DNA from: Bacteroidota bacterium
Lineage (GTDB): Bacteria > Bacteroidota > Bacteroidia > Bacteroidales > Porphyromonadaceae
Direction: 5' to 3'
Length of the DNA: 64,000 nucleotides
NCBI GenBank assembly: GCA_023389855.1
Contig: JAEWDZ010000004.1
Location: forward strand, 558,001 to 622,000
Below, in pieces: positions 8,276 to 17,252 of this stretch. A model generated the notes under the pieces. The model made no database searches. It had not been told where the DNA came from and worked only from the letters and a program-made list of their open reading frames with translations. Positions within the stretch are counted from its first letter, which is position 1. The number at the start of each line of letters is the position of its first letter. The position numbers and the translations under genes were made by a program.

Positions 8276-8644
8276 TATCTAATCACAAAGAAATGAAAAA
8301 AAATATTTCTCTGGCAAAGATTAATATTTTCCTGAAATATAAAGTCAAATGACAATATCATGTAGTGATAAGCGAAAAACAGATAACGAAGTAGCAATGA
8401 AAAAAGATCGAAAACGGAGAGGCTGAAAGAGCGAAATGCAAGTGCACCTCCCCGCCTAAAGTCAGGCCTAAAGAAAGCATATAAGGCTATGCCACCGGAC
8501 AGAAGGGAGGAGAAAAGGGCAGACCAACTGCCTTTCCTGTATGAAGGAAAAGATCTCAAGACGCAAAGATAGGAAAAGGACGAGGGTAGATCAATGAGCA
8601 ATATATAGACGGAGGAAACGAATTCGGAACAATCTATATTTTCT

Positions 8645-8710
8645 TCCGAATCAAATTTTCTTTGAATCCGAATAGAATTATTGTCGAATCCGAATCAAAT
8701 TTTCTTTGAA
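8645..8710. repeat. direct repeat pair carrying TCCGAATC
   Basis: A 22-base sequence starting TCCGAATCAAATTTTC occurs at 8645-8666 and identically at 8689-8710, with a further partial copy between them (ATCCGAATAG, 8666-8675). The same TCCGAATC/GATTCGGA word recurs in the intergenic cluster at 25005-25082. Confidence 0.8.
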
Positions 8711-9312
8711 AAAGTTCATATTTCCTTGGCATCTGGAGCGGAAATATGCAATAAATCGCGATAGATGATGGTAGGAATATGTCGATGGCTTATCGCATAC
8801 GATCTTGACATTACGCGAATTTATTCAAAAAAAGGGATTGTAAAACGCTCATAAGAGAGGGAGCGATAATAGACAACTTGCAAGTTCTCATTGTTCTTTA
8901 TCTTAAAGATACGTCTAGAATAAGTTCTATATTGCTTGGTCAACGGCAAGTAAAAGAGGTCAGCGAAAAAACAGGAGAGAAATATACGCGAGCCGATGCT
9001 CTAAAGCAAATATAAATGGACCATATGCTACTGTCAGATAAAAATTGCATTGGAGAACCAAAGGAAAAGCTAATGCTATAAAAATCGAGTAATAGAGAGG
9101 CCTCGAACAAGATAGAGATAAATAAGAGAGCGAAAACAAAAGGAAGATAAAAGGACAAAATAGAAATTAATTGAAAAGAAAACGCTAGTAAGACGAAAAT
9201 AAAGAGCACGATGCAAAAGAAGGATTATACAAATAAAACGCAATACGAATGGAATACCATCTAAGCAAATGCGATACATATACTAAACGATACGATAATA
9301 TGATACAAAAGA

Positions 9313-9930
9313 ATGGCAAAGGTAGAGAAAGAAAAAGGGACCGCTATACCCAAAGGGAATATGATACAAAAGAAAAGCATGCAGAGAAGCCACGACGCGA
9401 AACAACCGCTATGCCCAAAAGACGCTGTGAATAGGAGATGCAACACCTATGAAACTAAATACAAGACCAGGCAATCCGATGTAGCGAAATGGTACGCGGC
9501 AGTATGCTCTCTATACAAGGCTATGCCACGCAGGCAGATGCCGGTAAAGGAGGATGCCATCCTGCATGTTGCTAGCCTGGGGGATGCCAAGTAGGTCGGA
9601 TGGCAGCCTGGGGGATGCTAGTAAAGACGATCCGATGTAGCGAATTGGTTCGCAGCAGTATGCTATACGAAACTATGCTTGCAGGCGGAAACAAGGCAGA
9701 CCGATGCTAGGCAGGCGGATGCCAGCCAAGGAAATGTAATGTAGGAGAATGCAATGCTAGCGATCGCTATACAAATAGCATAGAATACAATACAACTACA
9801 ATGCAAAACATAGGAACGAAAAGAAAGAAAAAGGAGGGCTATTTCCAAGGGAATATGAGATGCACAAGGAAAGCGCGCAGAGAAGCCACGACGCGAAACA
9901 ATCATTATGCAAAAAAAGCGATGAAAAGTA
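9313..9930. repeat. set of imperfect direct repeats in the gene-free region
   Basis: Three visible repeat pairs. (A) A diverged unit of roughly 100 bases near 9325-9424 and 9826-9924 with a 25-base identical core (9381-9405 and 9877-9901, starting GCAGAGAAGCCACGACGCGA). (B) About 60 bases starting ATCCGATGTAGCGAA at 9474-9537 and again, diverged, at 9630-9686. (C) AGCCTGGGGGATGC at 9574-9587 and 9605-9618. GATGCC/GATGCT words recur between them (9536-9720). Copies of A differ by indels that break any common reading frame. Confidence 0.75.
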
Positions 9931-10100
9931 AGGTAGTAGAATGGCAAGGATGTAAATATGCGGATCTCATAAATAATATTCATGAGGCAAACGAGCATAT
10001 CTTATGAGAATAATGAAGAAAAAGAGCGATCAAAAAACTAGCGAGAAAATAAAAAGGTAGATAGGAGATTCTTTGGAGTTGCGAGGAATAAGAAATGTAG

Positions 10101-10136
10101 AAAAAAAAAGTAGCCCCGCGCTATGCGCGGAGCTAC
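10101..10136 (-). terminator. intrinsic terminator of the ompA operon
   Basis: On the minus strand GTAGCTCCGCG / CGCGGGGCTAC form a GC-rich stem with a small loop (10110-10136) followed by nine T residues (complement of 10101-10109). It lies 41 bases past the stop of the second ompA gene. Confidence 0.9.
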
Positions 10137-10176
10137 TCTGAAGGTTGTTATTGCGGTTTAAATGAAATGCAACAAC

Positions 10177-11394
10177 TTATTTTGCAGGCTGACCTGTAGC
10201 GATAACAACACGGTTCATGTTGTTAACTTCGTAAGGTTGTTCGCTGCTACCCTTGAAGTCGATAACAATCTGATCTGCAGGAACACCGAGTTCTATCAAC
10301 ATAGCTTCTACGTTGCGTACGCGACGTTCAGAGAGATTCATATTGTATTCAGCAGTACCAGTTTGAGCATCTGCATAACCACAGAGGTATACTTTGCTAC
10401 CGTTTTCTTTTGCATAAGCAGCAGTAGCTTCTACGTTGATCTTTTGATCTGGATCGATCACGTCTTTGTTAAGACGGAAGAATACGTTAGAGTAGTATAC
10501 GTTAGTAACCTGTTCAGGTTGAGCTTCTGTAGGTTGTGGGCATTCAGGGCAGAATTCAGGACGTTTGCTGAGTTCAGCGTTTTCAGCACGAAGAGCGTTA
10601 ATCTGCGCGTTGAGGTCATTAACAAGTGCCCAGTCCATAGGAACAACTTCTGTAAATTCGCTGTTTCCGAGGTTGAAACCGAGACCTGCAGTCAAGAGAG
10701 CCATGATGTCTGCTCCTTGGTTGTAAGCGTGATTACCACCGTAGAAGTTTACCTTACCAGCGATCATCTGAGCATCGATGTTAAGATCTACATGCTTACC
10801 AAGACGGAATTTGAAGAGGATACCGGCATTAGCGGTAACGCCAGCTCTGTCCATAAAGTCTGTAGTAAGACCTATAGCTTTGTCCTGAGCAGGAGTAAAT
10901 TGATCATCCTTAGTAGTTTGGATGTAGTACATACCACCGAGACCTACGTAAGGAATAACGTGGAAGACTGTAGTGGGGCTATAGTGACCGAAGTAGTTCA
11001 CCATGTCAAAGAGGAACTGATAGTTAGCTCCTGCGAAGAAATTGCTCCAACGTTGAAGTTGGTTGTCAGTAGTTTGATTGTAGGTGAAGCTATAAGCTCT
11101 CCAACCGTACATCTGCACGCGAGAACCGAACCATGGAGTGTGCCACTTACCGATACCAAGCATAGGCATACCGAGAGACACGCGATCCATAAATTTGGCT
11201 TTATTGTTTACCTGACCGAAAGGAAGCATTACTGCACCACCTTCGATATCAATAAACCAGTGACCAGCGTCCTTTGCAAATACTGTCTTGTGCCCAGAAA
11301 GATTCTGAGTAGTCTTAACTTCAGTCTGAGCTAAGGCAACTGAAGATATAGCGAATGTACCCAGAAGGGTTAACATTAATACTTTTGCTTTCAT
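10177..11394 (-). CDS. OmpA family outer membrane protein (Omp40/Omp41-like), second of a pair
   Basis: A 405-residue protein with a signal peptide (1-22, cut before QTEVKT), a beta-barrel region of about 240 residues, a linker with a paired-Cys motif (RPEFCPECPQPTE), and a C-terminal OmpA peptidoglycan-binding domain (CGYADAQTGTAEYNMNLSERR, then VIDFKGSSEQP and NRVVIA). It should anchor the outer membrane to the cell wall. It follows a paralogue on the same strand after 39 bases; in P. gingivalis such a pair (PG0694/PG0695, Pgm6/7) forms heterotrimers, and I infer the same here. The linker Cys residues could form inter-subunit disulfides. Confidence 0.93.
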   Translation of the reverse strand: MKAKVLMLTLLGTFAISSVALAQTEVKTTQNLSGHKTVFAKDAGHWFIDIEGGAVMLPFGQVNNKAKFMDRVSLGMPMLGIGKWHTPWFGSRVQMYGWRAYSFTYNQTTDNQLQRWSNFFAGANYQFLFDMVNYFGHYSPTTVFHVIPYVGLGGMYYIQTTKDDQFTPAQDKAIGLTTDFMDRAGVTANAGILFKFRLGKHVDLNIDAQMIAGKVNFYGGNHAYNQGADIMALLTAGLGFNLGNSEFTEVVPMDWALVNDLNAQINALRAENAELSKRPEFCPECPQPTEAQPEQVTNVYYSNVFFRLNKDVIDPDQKINVEATAAYAKENGSKVYLCGYADAQTGTAEYNMNLSERRVRNVEAMLIELGVPADQIVIDFKGSSEQPYEVNNMNRVVIATGQPAK

Positions 11395-11433
11395 ATCTTT
11401 TACTTATTTATTCAAGTAGTTAGTGTGATTAAA

Positions 11434-12690
11434 TTACTTTGAACGAACGATTACTACGCGGTTCCAAGCCTTTTGGCTGTGCATATCAGTCTCACCGTTC
11501 GCCTCAACAGTAACCATGTCACTAGACACACCATACTTATTGATGAGAGCATCAGCAACAGCTTGAGCACGACGTTGAGAAAGATCCATATTGTAGTTGG
11601 CATCGCCAGTAGTATCAGCATAACCAAGAACAAGTACAGGAACGTTAGTTTCTTTTACGAACTGAGCGATTTCAGCAAGTTTGTATTCTTGCTTGGGTGA
11701 AATAGTCGCTTTGTCGAAACCGAAGAGGATAGAGTGAGGAGCTAAAACATTAACTACTTCTACTTCCTTCATGGGTTCTACTTCAGGACATTCGGGGCAG
11801 AATTCAGGACGTTTGCTGAGTTCAGCGTTTTCAGCACGGAGAGCATTGATCTGATCGTTGAGACCGTTGATCATGTCGTAATCCATAGGAGTTACGCTCT
11901 TCCATTCTGTTTCACCGAGGTTGAAGCGAAGACCAGCTGTAAGCATAGCCATCAAACCATTGTAGCCATTTTTACCTGCAAGGAGGAGAGGCTGGTTGTC
12001 ATCACAATTAACGAAGTCACCTTTATAAAGGTTAAGGTTGCTATAAATACCTTGACCTTCGAGGATGAGGTCTACGCGCTTGCCAAGATGGAAAGCCATT
12101 TGAAGACCGAGGTTAGCGGTAAGAGAGTGACGATAAGGCTTGTCGAACTTATAGAAACCTTTGCTCTTGAAAGCATAACCAACACCTGCAAAAGGAATGA
12201 GGTGGAATACACGACTTTCGCTATAAGGAGCAAAGAAGTTCACTACATCGAACATAAAGTCGAAGTGAGCGCCCATAAACATAATGTCCTCTAATTTGTA
12301 AGCATCAGCTGGCTTTTCAGCAGCATCAGCTTTAAGGAGAGTAGTCTCGATAGCAGTAGGAGTAAGACCACTCATCAACTGAAGACGTGTGGCGAAATAA
12401 GGATTATGCCATTTACCGATAGAAAGGGTAGGCATAATAGCCTCAGGAAGTCTTTTGGATACGCGATCCAAGAAAGGAACCTTCTCATTGGCATTCAAGA
12501 ACTGAGCGGTTACACCAGCTTGCAACTCAATAAACCAATGACCAGGACTACTTTCAAAAGCAGTCTTGTATGCTGGAAGTTGGTTTTCTGGTGCGGTAGT
12601 TTCTTCTTGAGCACTTGCAGAAGCAAGCGTCATAGCTCCCATCACGAGAGAGAGCAGTAAATACTTTACCTTCATGATTTTACTATTCAT
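11434..12690 (-). CDS. OmpA family outer membrane protein (Omp40/Omp41-like), first of a pair
   Basis: A 418-residue paralogue of the downstream gene. Start at 12690 or more likely the internal Met at 12675 (MKVKYLLLSLVMGAMTL), which gives a standard signal peptide ending ASASAQ. It has a beta-barrel region, the same linker motif RPEFCPECP, and the OmpA C-terminal domain (ILFGFDKATISPKQE, LGYADTTGDANYNMDLSQRRA, NRVVIV). It is the promoter-proximal gene of a two-gene operon. A 44-base tract coding for the linker is identical in the two genes (11795-11838 and 10547-10590), which points to selection or gene conversion. Confidence 0.93.
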   Translation of the reverse strand: MNSKIMKVKYLLLSLVMGAMTLASASAQEETTAPENQLPAYKTAFESSPGHWFIELQAGVTAQFLNANEKVPFLDRVSKRLPEAIMPTLSIGKWHNPYFATRLQLMSGLTPTAIETTLLKADAAEKPADAYKLEDIMFMGAHFDFMFDVVNFFAPYSESRVFHLIPFAGVGYAFKSKGFYKFDKPYRHSLTANLGLQMAFHLGKRVDLILEGQGIYSNLNLYKGDFVNCDDNQPLLLAGKNGYNGLMAMLTAGLRFNLGETEWKSVTPMDYDMINGLNDQINALRAENAELSKRPEFCPECPEVEPMKEVEVVNVLAPHSILFGFDKATISPKQEYKLAEIAQFVKETNVPVLVLGYADTTGDANYNMDLSQRRAQAVADALINKYGVSSDMVTVEANGETDMHSQKAWNRVVIVRSK

Positions 12691-12743
12691 ATTGTTAGCG
12701 TTACTAATTACTTTTTCTATTATAACTTATACAATCTCTATTG

Positions 12744-12751
12744 CAAAGGTA
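12744..12751 (-). promoter_or_regulatory. -7 element of the ompA operon promoter
   Basis: TACCTTTG on the minus strand, 53 bases before the upstream candidate start. The -33 partner is not clear. Composition around it is strongly AT-rich, as is usual for highly expressed genes in this phylum. Confidence 0.6.
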
Positions 12752-12881
12752 ATGAATTATGGTGATTTAATATCTAAATCGCTTATTTTTTTTTTCAATG
12801 ATACAATACACGCCAAGGAGGTAAATATTTAACTCACTGATAATCAAATAGCTTTATTTATTTAATCGTTGGTCTACTAAA

Positions 12882-13967
12882 TTAGTTCTTTTTCGCTGAT
12901 AATAGACTTTTTAGATGCGCTTTTATCTCCTCTATAGTCGCATTTTTTTCCAGTACCTTACCCCGCTTGTCCAGCAGGTAGATAGAGGGGGTCTTGCTTA
13001 TATCGTAAAGGGGCACATTGGCCACATATCCATCTGCATTGTGACCTACAACAGCGAAGGGCGGTAAAACAGATTGATTATCGGGATCAAAAGGCGGCTC
13101 TTCGATAGTCGATATATAAAGGACATTCAGCTGAGAAGTAGCGACCATATTGGAGAAGAAAATATCGTCTGCCAGCTTTCTCGTTGTATCCTCGCAACGG
13201 GAGCAACTAGGGTCAAAAAAGATGAGAAGGGTATACTTGTTGTTAGTATAGTCAGTAAGCCTCTTTATCTCCCCATTAGCTAGGACAAAGCTAAAATTTG
13301 TGGCGACATTTCCCACCTCGTTGAGCCGTGCGATGCGCAGCAAATGCTTATCTCTCTCGACGATTGCAAAGCTGCTTTTTGGGGAAGCTATAAACCACTC
13401 TAAAGCAGCTTGATAATATCGTTCATTGACAAAAGCCCCCTCTTGTTCGTGTAGGTATTTACGATACAATACATCAAACATATCGAAGAGTTCACCGCAG
13501 GCTCTATTGGCAGGAGTCATAAGCTGTGGTAAGGCGACATCGTCTGGCAGAGATTGAGCAATCGCGAGAAAATCCACAAAGCTCCGTTCCAAGATTGCTG
13601 GGTGCTGAGTATATAACAAAGGATCATCGAAATTACAGGCATCCCAATAGTGCTCCAATATATAGACAGCTTTTTCTCGAGGACTTGTCATAGAAAGAGG
13701 GGGCACAGGTAAAGGGAAAGCCTGATTTAATGTATCCTTTATAGCCTCCGTAGGAACTTTTTGCTCATTCTGAGCTCGAGCAACATTTTGACAAGAAGGA
13801 AGCATCATGAGCACAAGGAACGAGACTGAGAAAAGAGGTATCAGCAGGCCATAAAAAAAGGTCCCAAAGCGACACCCAAGGAATGCAATAGAATGTACGT
13901 ATTGCATTCCAGAAGTTAGTACAATACGTTCTGCATTTTTAAGGAGTGTTCTACGCATGGGGACCAC
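12882..13967 (-). CDS. DUF5106 / thioredoxin-like lipoprotein
   Basis: A 361-residue protein. A long hydrophobic N-terminus ends in a lipobox (LPSC, Cys59 from the first ATG; a start at MQYVHSIAF would give a more normal signal peptide). The middle matches the all-helical DUF5106 pattern (EKAVYILEHYWDACNFDDP), followed by a thioredoxin-like C-terminal domain with FFDPSCSRCED in place of WCxxC and a cis-Pro region TPSIYLLD. It is probably an envelope-anchored redox or thiol-binding protein. It stands alone; the next gene on this strand is about 180 bases upstream. Confidence 0.8.
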   Translation of the reverse strand: MVPMRRTLLKNAERIVLTSGMQYVHSIAFLGCRFGTFFYGLLIPLFSVSFLVLMMLPSCQNVARAQNEQKVPTEAIKDTLNQAFPLPVPPLSMTSPREKAVYILEHYWDACNFDDPLLYTQHPAILERSFVDFLAIAQSLPDDVALPQLMTPANRACGELFDMFDVLYRKYLHEQEGAFVNERYYQAALEWFIASPKSSFAIVERDKHLLRIARLNEVGNVATNFSFVLANGEIKRLTDYTNNKYTLLIFFDPSCSRCEDTTRKLADDIFFSNMVATSQLNVLYISTIEEPPFDPDNQSVLPPFAVVGHNADGYVANVPLYDISKTPSIYLLDKRGKVLEKNATIEEIKAHLKSLLSAKKN

Positions 13968-14151
13968 GTATAATAGGAAAGTATAAAATAGTCGGCAAAA
14001 GGCTCAATACAGAGAGACCGCAAGACTGAAGCAGAATAAAAAGCCTTAGTTAGTACCGGACCTGCCAGCTTGCTTGACATAAGCGAAAGATGGCGAGCGA
14101 TACATCATTGACACCAATAACCGTTGTTCTTTTATCTATGTATATTTTTGG

Positions 14152-15126
14152 TTAAGACTTATGATTGGAGAAGTACTTCATGAACTGCATCCTGTTGTAA
14201 AGAGTAGCTTCTTCGTCAGCTTTCAGACGACCTCTGAACTCATTTACGGCACGGTACTGTTTAGCAGTCATCCATGCATCGATACCCTCTAATGTACGAG
14301 TAATTACTTCAGGGCCATTCATATAGATAGCCGAGCACATCTGTACGCTGTGAGCTCCGACAAGAAGTGCCTTGATTGCAGCTTCGGCGTTGTGGATGCC
14401 TGTAGAGGCGGAGACGTTAAATTCGGGAAAAGCTTGTGCCACAAGACCAGTATAGCGTAGCGTCTCAGCAATATCTGTTGGCGATGTAAAGATGCTTCCA
14501 GAGGATATCTTTTCATGCTCAATATCGATATCCATCTGATAAGATCTGTTGAAAAGGGTCACACCTTTAGCACCTGCATGGCGCAACTTATCAATGAAAG
14601 CGATAGGGCAAGAAAAGGTACGAGCAATCTTGACTGTAACGGGAATTGACACCGTAGAAGCTACACTTTTTACGATCTCAACGTACTCGCGCAAGAGCTG
14701 CGAAGCATCTGCATTTACATCTGTCTCAAGACGCATAATATTAATCTCGATAGCATCCGCCTGCGCTTCCTCTATCTGCTTGGCAAAAGAGCACCAGTCG
14801 CCTTTATGAAAGCAATTAATGCTGGCAATCACAGGTACTTGGACCTCTTTTTTTGCCTCTTTGATGAGATTGATATATTTTCCAATTTCTTCGTTTTTCA
14901 CATAGTGCTGGATATAATCCAACGCCTCGGGATAGTCTTGCTCTTTGGCAAGTTTGTCGGTCAGCCCTTCAATCTGCTCTTCGAAAAGCGACTTCAGGAT
15001 AATAGCGGCTGCCCCTGCATCTACCAATTTTTTTATATTAGCAACGGACTGCGTCTGTCCACTACTTGCGACTACAATGGGATTCCTCAGGGCGATGCCT
15101 GCATAGGATGATGTAAAGTCGTTCAT
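14152..15126 (-). CDS. dihydroorotate dehydrogenase-like protein
   Basis: A 324-residue TIM-barrel flavoprotein of the dihydroorotate dehydrogenase superfamily. It starts with the family pattern GIALRNPIVVASSGQT, has PVIASINCFHKGDW and PVTVKIARTF strands, and ends with the FMN-phosphate-binding region SASTGIHNAEAAIKALLVGAHSVQMCSA. These Bacteroidota proteins are usually annotated as DHOD-like, distinct from the true PyrD; the substrate is uncertain. No pyrimidine gene lies nearby. The gene is 89 bases from the PLP-protein gene and may be transcribed with it or alone. Confidence 0.85.
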   Translation of the reverse strand: MNDFTSSYAGIALRNPIVVASSGQTQSVANIKKLVDAGAAAIILKSLFEEQIEGLTDKLAKEQDYPEALDYIQHYVKNEEIGKYINLIKEAKKEVQVPVIASINCFHKGDWCSFAKQIEEAQADAIEINIMRLETDVNADASQLLREYVEIVKSVASTVSIPVTVKIARTFSCPIAFIDKLRHAGAKGVTLFNRSYQMDIDIEHEKISSGSIFTSPTDIAETLRYTGLVAQAFPEFNVSASTGIHNAEAAIKALLVGAHSVQMCSAIYMNGPEVITRTLEGIDAWMTAKQYRAVNEFRGRLKADEEATLYNRMQFMKYFSNHKS

Positions 15127-15215
15127 ACAATAATTTATTTCTTCTCTCTTATACTATTTTCACTGGAAGTATTTCTACAGGACAAACAAAAACGCTTGTA
15201 CCCGCTTTTGAAACT

Positions 15216-15896
15216 TTATTTGTTATAATCTCTTTCTCCCATGATATAGGAGCCAATTCTTACTAACGTACTACCCTCTTCCACCGCGATTTTCCAGTCG
15301 CTACTCATCCCCATAGAAAGGGTATCGAAATAGGGGTCGTCAGCAAAGAGTTCTTTTTTGGCTATTTCGAATAATGCTTTGAGTTCCTTGAACTCTCGGC
15401 GCACTTGTTCCTTGTCATCGGTAAAGGAGGCCATGCCCATCAAGCCACGGATCCTGCGGTGCGGATGATCATCGCGCTGACTAACAAAGTGCCGAAGATA
15501 GTCCATCAACTCTCCTGCAGCGAAACCGTCCTTTGTTTCTTCCTGGCCAATATGCACCTCTATGAGAATATCCGGACAAAGGCTGAGCATTGACGCTCGA
15601 GTAACAATCTCTCGATAGAGGCGCTCACTAGATACACCTTGTATCATGTGCGCCACAGGCAATAACTGCTTCACCTTATTGCGTTGTAAATTTCCAATGA
15701 AATGCCATCGTATATCATTGGGCAGCAACGCCACCTTGGAGAGCAACTCTTGGACATGATTCTCTCCAAAGTCCCTTATGCCCGCATGGTAGGCTTCCAT
15801 TATTTCGTCAACAGAGTGGAACTTACTAACCACAACGAGACGAACCTCATCAGGTAACTGGTGCTGAACTTCGTCTATTCGCTCTTTGATCGACAT
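15216..15896 (-). CDS. YggS/PROSC family pyridoxal-phosphate homeostasis protein
   Basis: A 226-residue single-domain alanine-racemase-fold protein. The PLP lysine is in LVVVSKFHS (Lys25), followed by the family landmarks FGENHVQELLSK, WHFIGNLQRNKVK, the EVHIGQEETKDGF strand, and the C-terminal LSMGMSSDWKIAVEEGSTLVRIGS. These proteins bind PLP and keep cellular vitamin B6 and amino-acid pools balanced, with no known catalytic reaction. It lies 63 bases after the DUF4494 gene and probably shares its promoter. Confidence 0.93.
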   Translation of the reverse strand: MSIKERIDEVQHQLPDEVRLVVVSKFHSVDEIMEAYHAGIRDFGENHVQELLSKVALLPNDIRWHFIGNLQRNKVKQLLPVAHMIQGVSSERLYREIVTRASMLSLCPDILIEVHIGQEETKDGFAAGELMDYLRHFVSQRDDHPHRRIRGLMGMASFTDDKEQVRREFKELKALFEIAKKELFADDPYFDTLSMGMSSDWKIAVEEGSTLVRIGSYIMGERDYNK

Positions 15897-15959
15897 AGCG
15901 CTATCATCTAATCTGCCGCTCTAAGTTTCAGGAAATATAGAAAAAGTTAGAAGGAATAC

Positions 15960-16409
15960 TTAGTTCTTTGCAGTTAGATCCGCCGTAAAGACATCCATAA
16001 TATTTGTTTCTACGACGGAGGCGATCTGAGTATCCACCATTCCTTCTCTCAAAGCTTTATCTAAACGACTGACAGCCGACACAAGACTACCAGCCTTGAC
16101 AATCATTGTCATCGGCTTCTTTTTTTCTACGCCTCGTTTTTCATCAATGGAGATAAAATTTACCCGACAACGGTAATATTTATCATCCATTTCACTGTCG
16201 CTAAGGAAGAGCTCTGCTATTTTCTCTTTCTTTACCGAACTAATAACCATTTCCCCCAAGGAGGTAAAAGGTTCTAACTCCGTCCTCAGACGGGTTTCTG
16301 CTTCCGTTACAGAATAAGCATCGATAAGATAGCTCTCGCTTACACTTTTTACAGCGCCTTCGGCTTGCTCTTTGTCGTAGCGCACTTTACATTCGTACCA
16401 GTTGTTCAT
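15960..16409 (-). CDS. DUF4494 domain protein
   Basis: A 149-residue soluble protein starting MNNWYECKVRYDKEQAEG. The pattern YLIDAYSVTEAETRLRTELEPF and the later YYRCRVNFISIDEKRGVEKK match DUF4494, a small family found in Bacteroidota with no known function. No signal peptide or membrane segment. It is the first gene after the promoter at 16439-16468, and is followed by the PLP-homeostasis gene. Confidence 0.85.
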   Translation of the reverse strand: MNNWYECKVRYDKEQAEGAVKSVSESYLIDAYSVTEAETRLRTELEPFTSLGEMVISSVKKEKIAELFLSDSEMDDKYYRCRVNFISIDEKRGVEKKKPMTMIVKAGSLVSAVSRLDKALREGMVDTQIASVVETNIMDVFTADLTAKN

Positions 16410-16438
16410 GGCAAGAGGAATACATTAAATACTTGCGA

Positions 16439-16468
16439 CAAAGATACAACAAAAAATTTTCTCTGCAA
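16439..16468 (-). promoter_or_regulatory. promoter for DUF4494-yggS
   Basis: On the minus strand TTG (16466-16468), exactly 19 bases, then TATCTTTG (16439-16446): a close match to the consensus, 30 bases before the DUF4494 start. Confidence 0.7.
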
Positions 16469-16500
16469 GCCGAACAAGCGGATTTCGCAGTAAAAACGTT

Positions 16501-17238
16501 TTAGTTCGCTATTTGGCGCTCTAAACGATAGTACATACTTTCGCGAAGCAAAGCATGGATACGAACAGCTATTTGTCTAAATGATGCATAGCTCCACGCT
16601 GCGCTCACGCCACTTCCGATAAGCGTATTTTTCTTTGCGATGGCACCAGCTATCATCGCCTTGGCAAAGTTTGCCACAAGGGCTAAGAGTAGCTTCTTCA
16701 TAACGGGATCTTTCAGACGGAAAGAGCTATCTGGCGCAGCGTATTTCACAGTAGGCAATGCATCGCAAGCCGACTCAAAAAGTATGAAGCGACAAGAGGG
16801 ATCGCCCATAGCATACCCCAAAATTAGACGCAAGCGAGCATAGGTCTCTTCCGTAGGATTGCCACCAAAGAAGGAGCTATCCCAACCATAAAGATAGGCC
16901 AACTTTTGTATCATCGTCAGCAGCTGCCCCCAAAAGGCAAGAAAATCTGCCGGGACACTGAGATACAGTGTAAGTTTTCCGAGCAAATTAGTACCTGAGC
17001 AAAGCAAGGTCGTACGCAGTTGGAAATCCTTGAGTATATCGTCGGCTATCTTATTGAGAGTCTCTGTAGAGACGATCTCTTCAGGCCGTTTGACGGCTAT
17101 TTCAGCTAAATCTTCATTGCTACAATAGGAAGCAAGCACTTCCGAAAGGAATTGCACCCTATCAACTCGCACAAAGGAACGATCGATCAATTCCTTCACT
17201 ATTTTCTTAGTCAATTTGTTACTTTTCATACAATACAT
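16501..17238 (-). CDS. EcsC-like protein of unknown function
   Basis: A 245-residue protein. The central segment LSVPADFLAFWGQLLTMIQKLAYLYGW resembles the EcsC family (a Pro-Ala-Asp followed by an amphipathic helix and LAYLYGW), and the C-terminal half has two Ala/Gly-rich helices (about 190-225) that may touch the membrane. Families of this type are widespread and uncharacterised. It begins 14 bases after the gluconolactonase-like gene, so the two are probably one transcript. The function is not known; the family call is by pattern only. Confidence 0.55.
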   Translation of the reverse strand: MYCMKSNKLTKKIVKELIDRSFVRVDRVQFLSEVLASYCSNEDLAEIAVKRPEEIVSTETLNKIADDILKDFQLRTTLLCSGTNLLGKLTLYLSVPADFLAFWGQLLTMIQKLAYLYGWDSSFFGGNPTEETYARLRLILGYAMGDPSCRFILFESACDALPTVKYAAPDSSFRLKDPVMKKLLLALVANFAKAMIAGAIAKKNTLIGSGVSAAWSYASFRQIAVRIHALLRESMYYRLERQIAN

Positions 17239-17252
17239 TTGTCTTTATAGTG

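Larger units (their letters stand above)
8276..10100. other. long gene-free region with internal repeats
   Basis: About 1.8 kb without a credible gene on either strand. The plus strand is visibly purine-rich, especially from 8930 to 10100. Open frames are short, overlap each other on opposite strands, and the frame is not kept between repeat copies. The region holds the TCCGAATC pair (8645-8710) and several imperfect direct duplications (9313-9930). It could be decayed mobile DNA, a repeat-driven spacer or an unrecognised RNA locus; nothing visible decides between these. Confidence 0.6.

Noticed and set aside
8218..8601. A 127-codon minus-strand frame rich in Phe, Ser and Leu
   Set aside because: Low-complexity product. 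The lipoprotein promoter lies within it and no start signal is evident.
9313..10007. Two plus-strand Lys/Arg/Met-rich frames (9313-9594 and 9801-10007) that look related
   Set aside because: They share nucleotide repeats, but the repeats are read in different frames in the two, so the relation is at DNA level and not as proteins.
10162..11334. A 390-codon open frame on the plus strand opposite the ompA paralogue
   Set aside because: It is the antisense shadow of the well-supported OmpA gene. Its product is Val/Ser/Cys-rich without a family pattern, and the strong terminator lies on the other strand.
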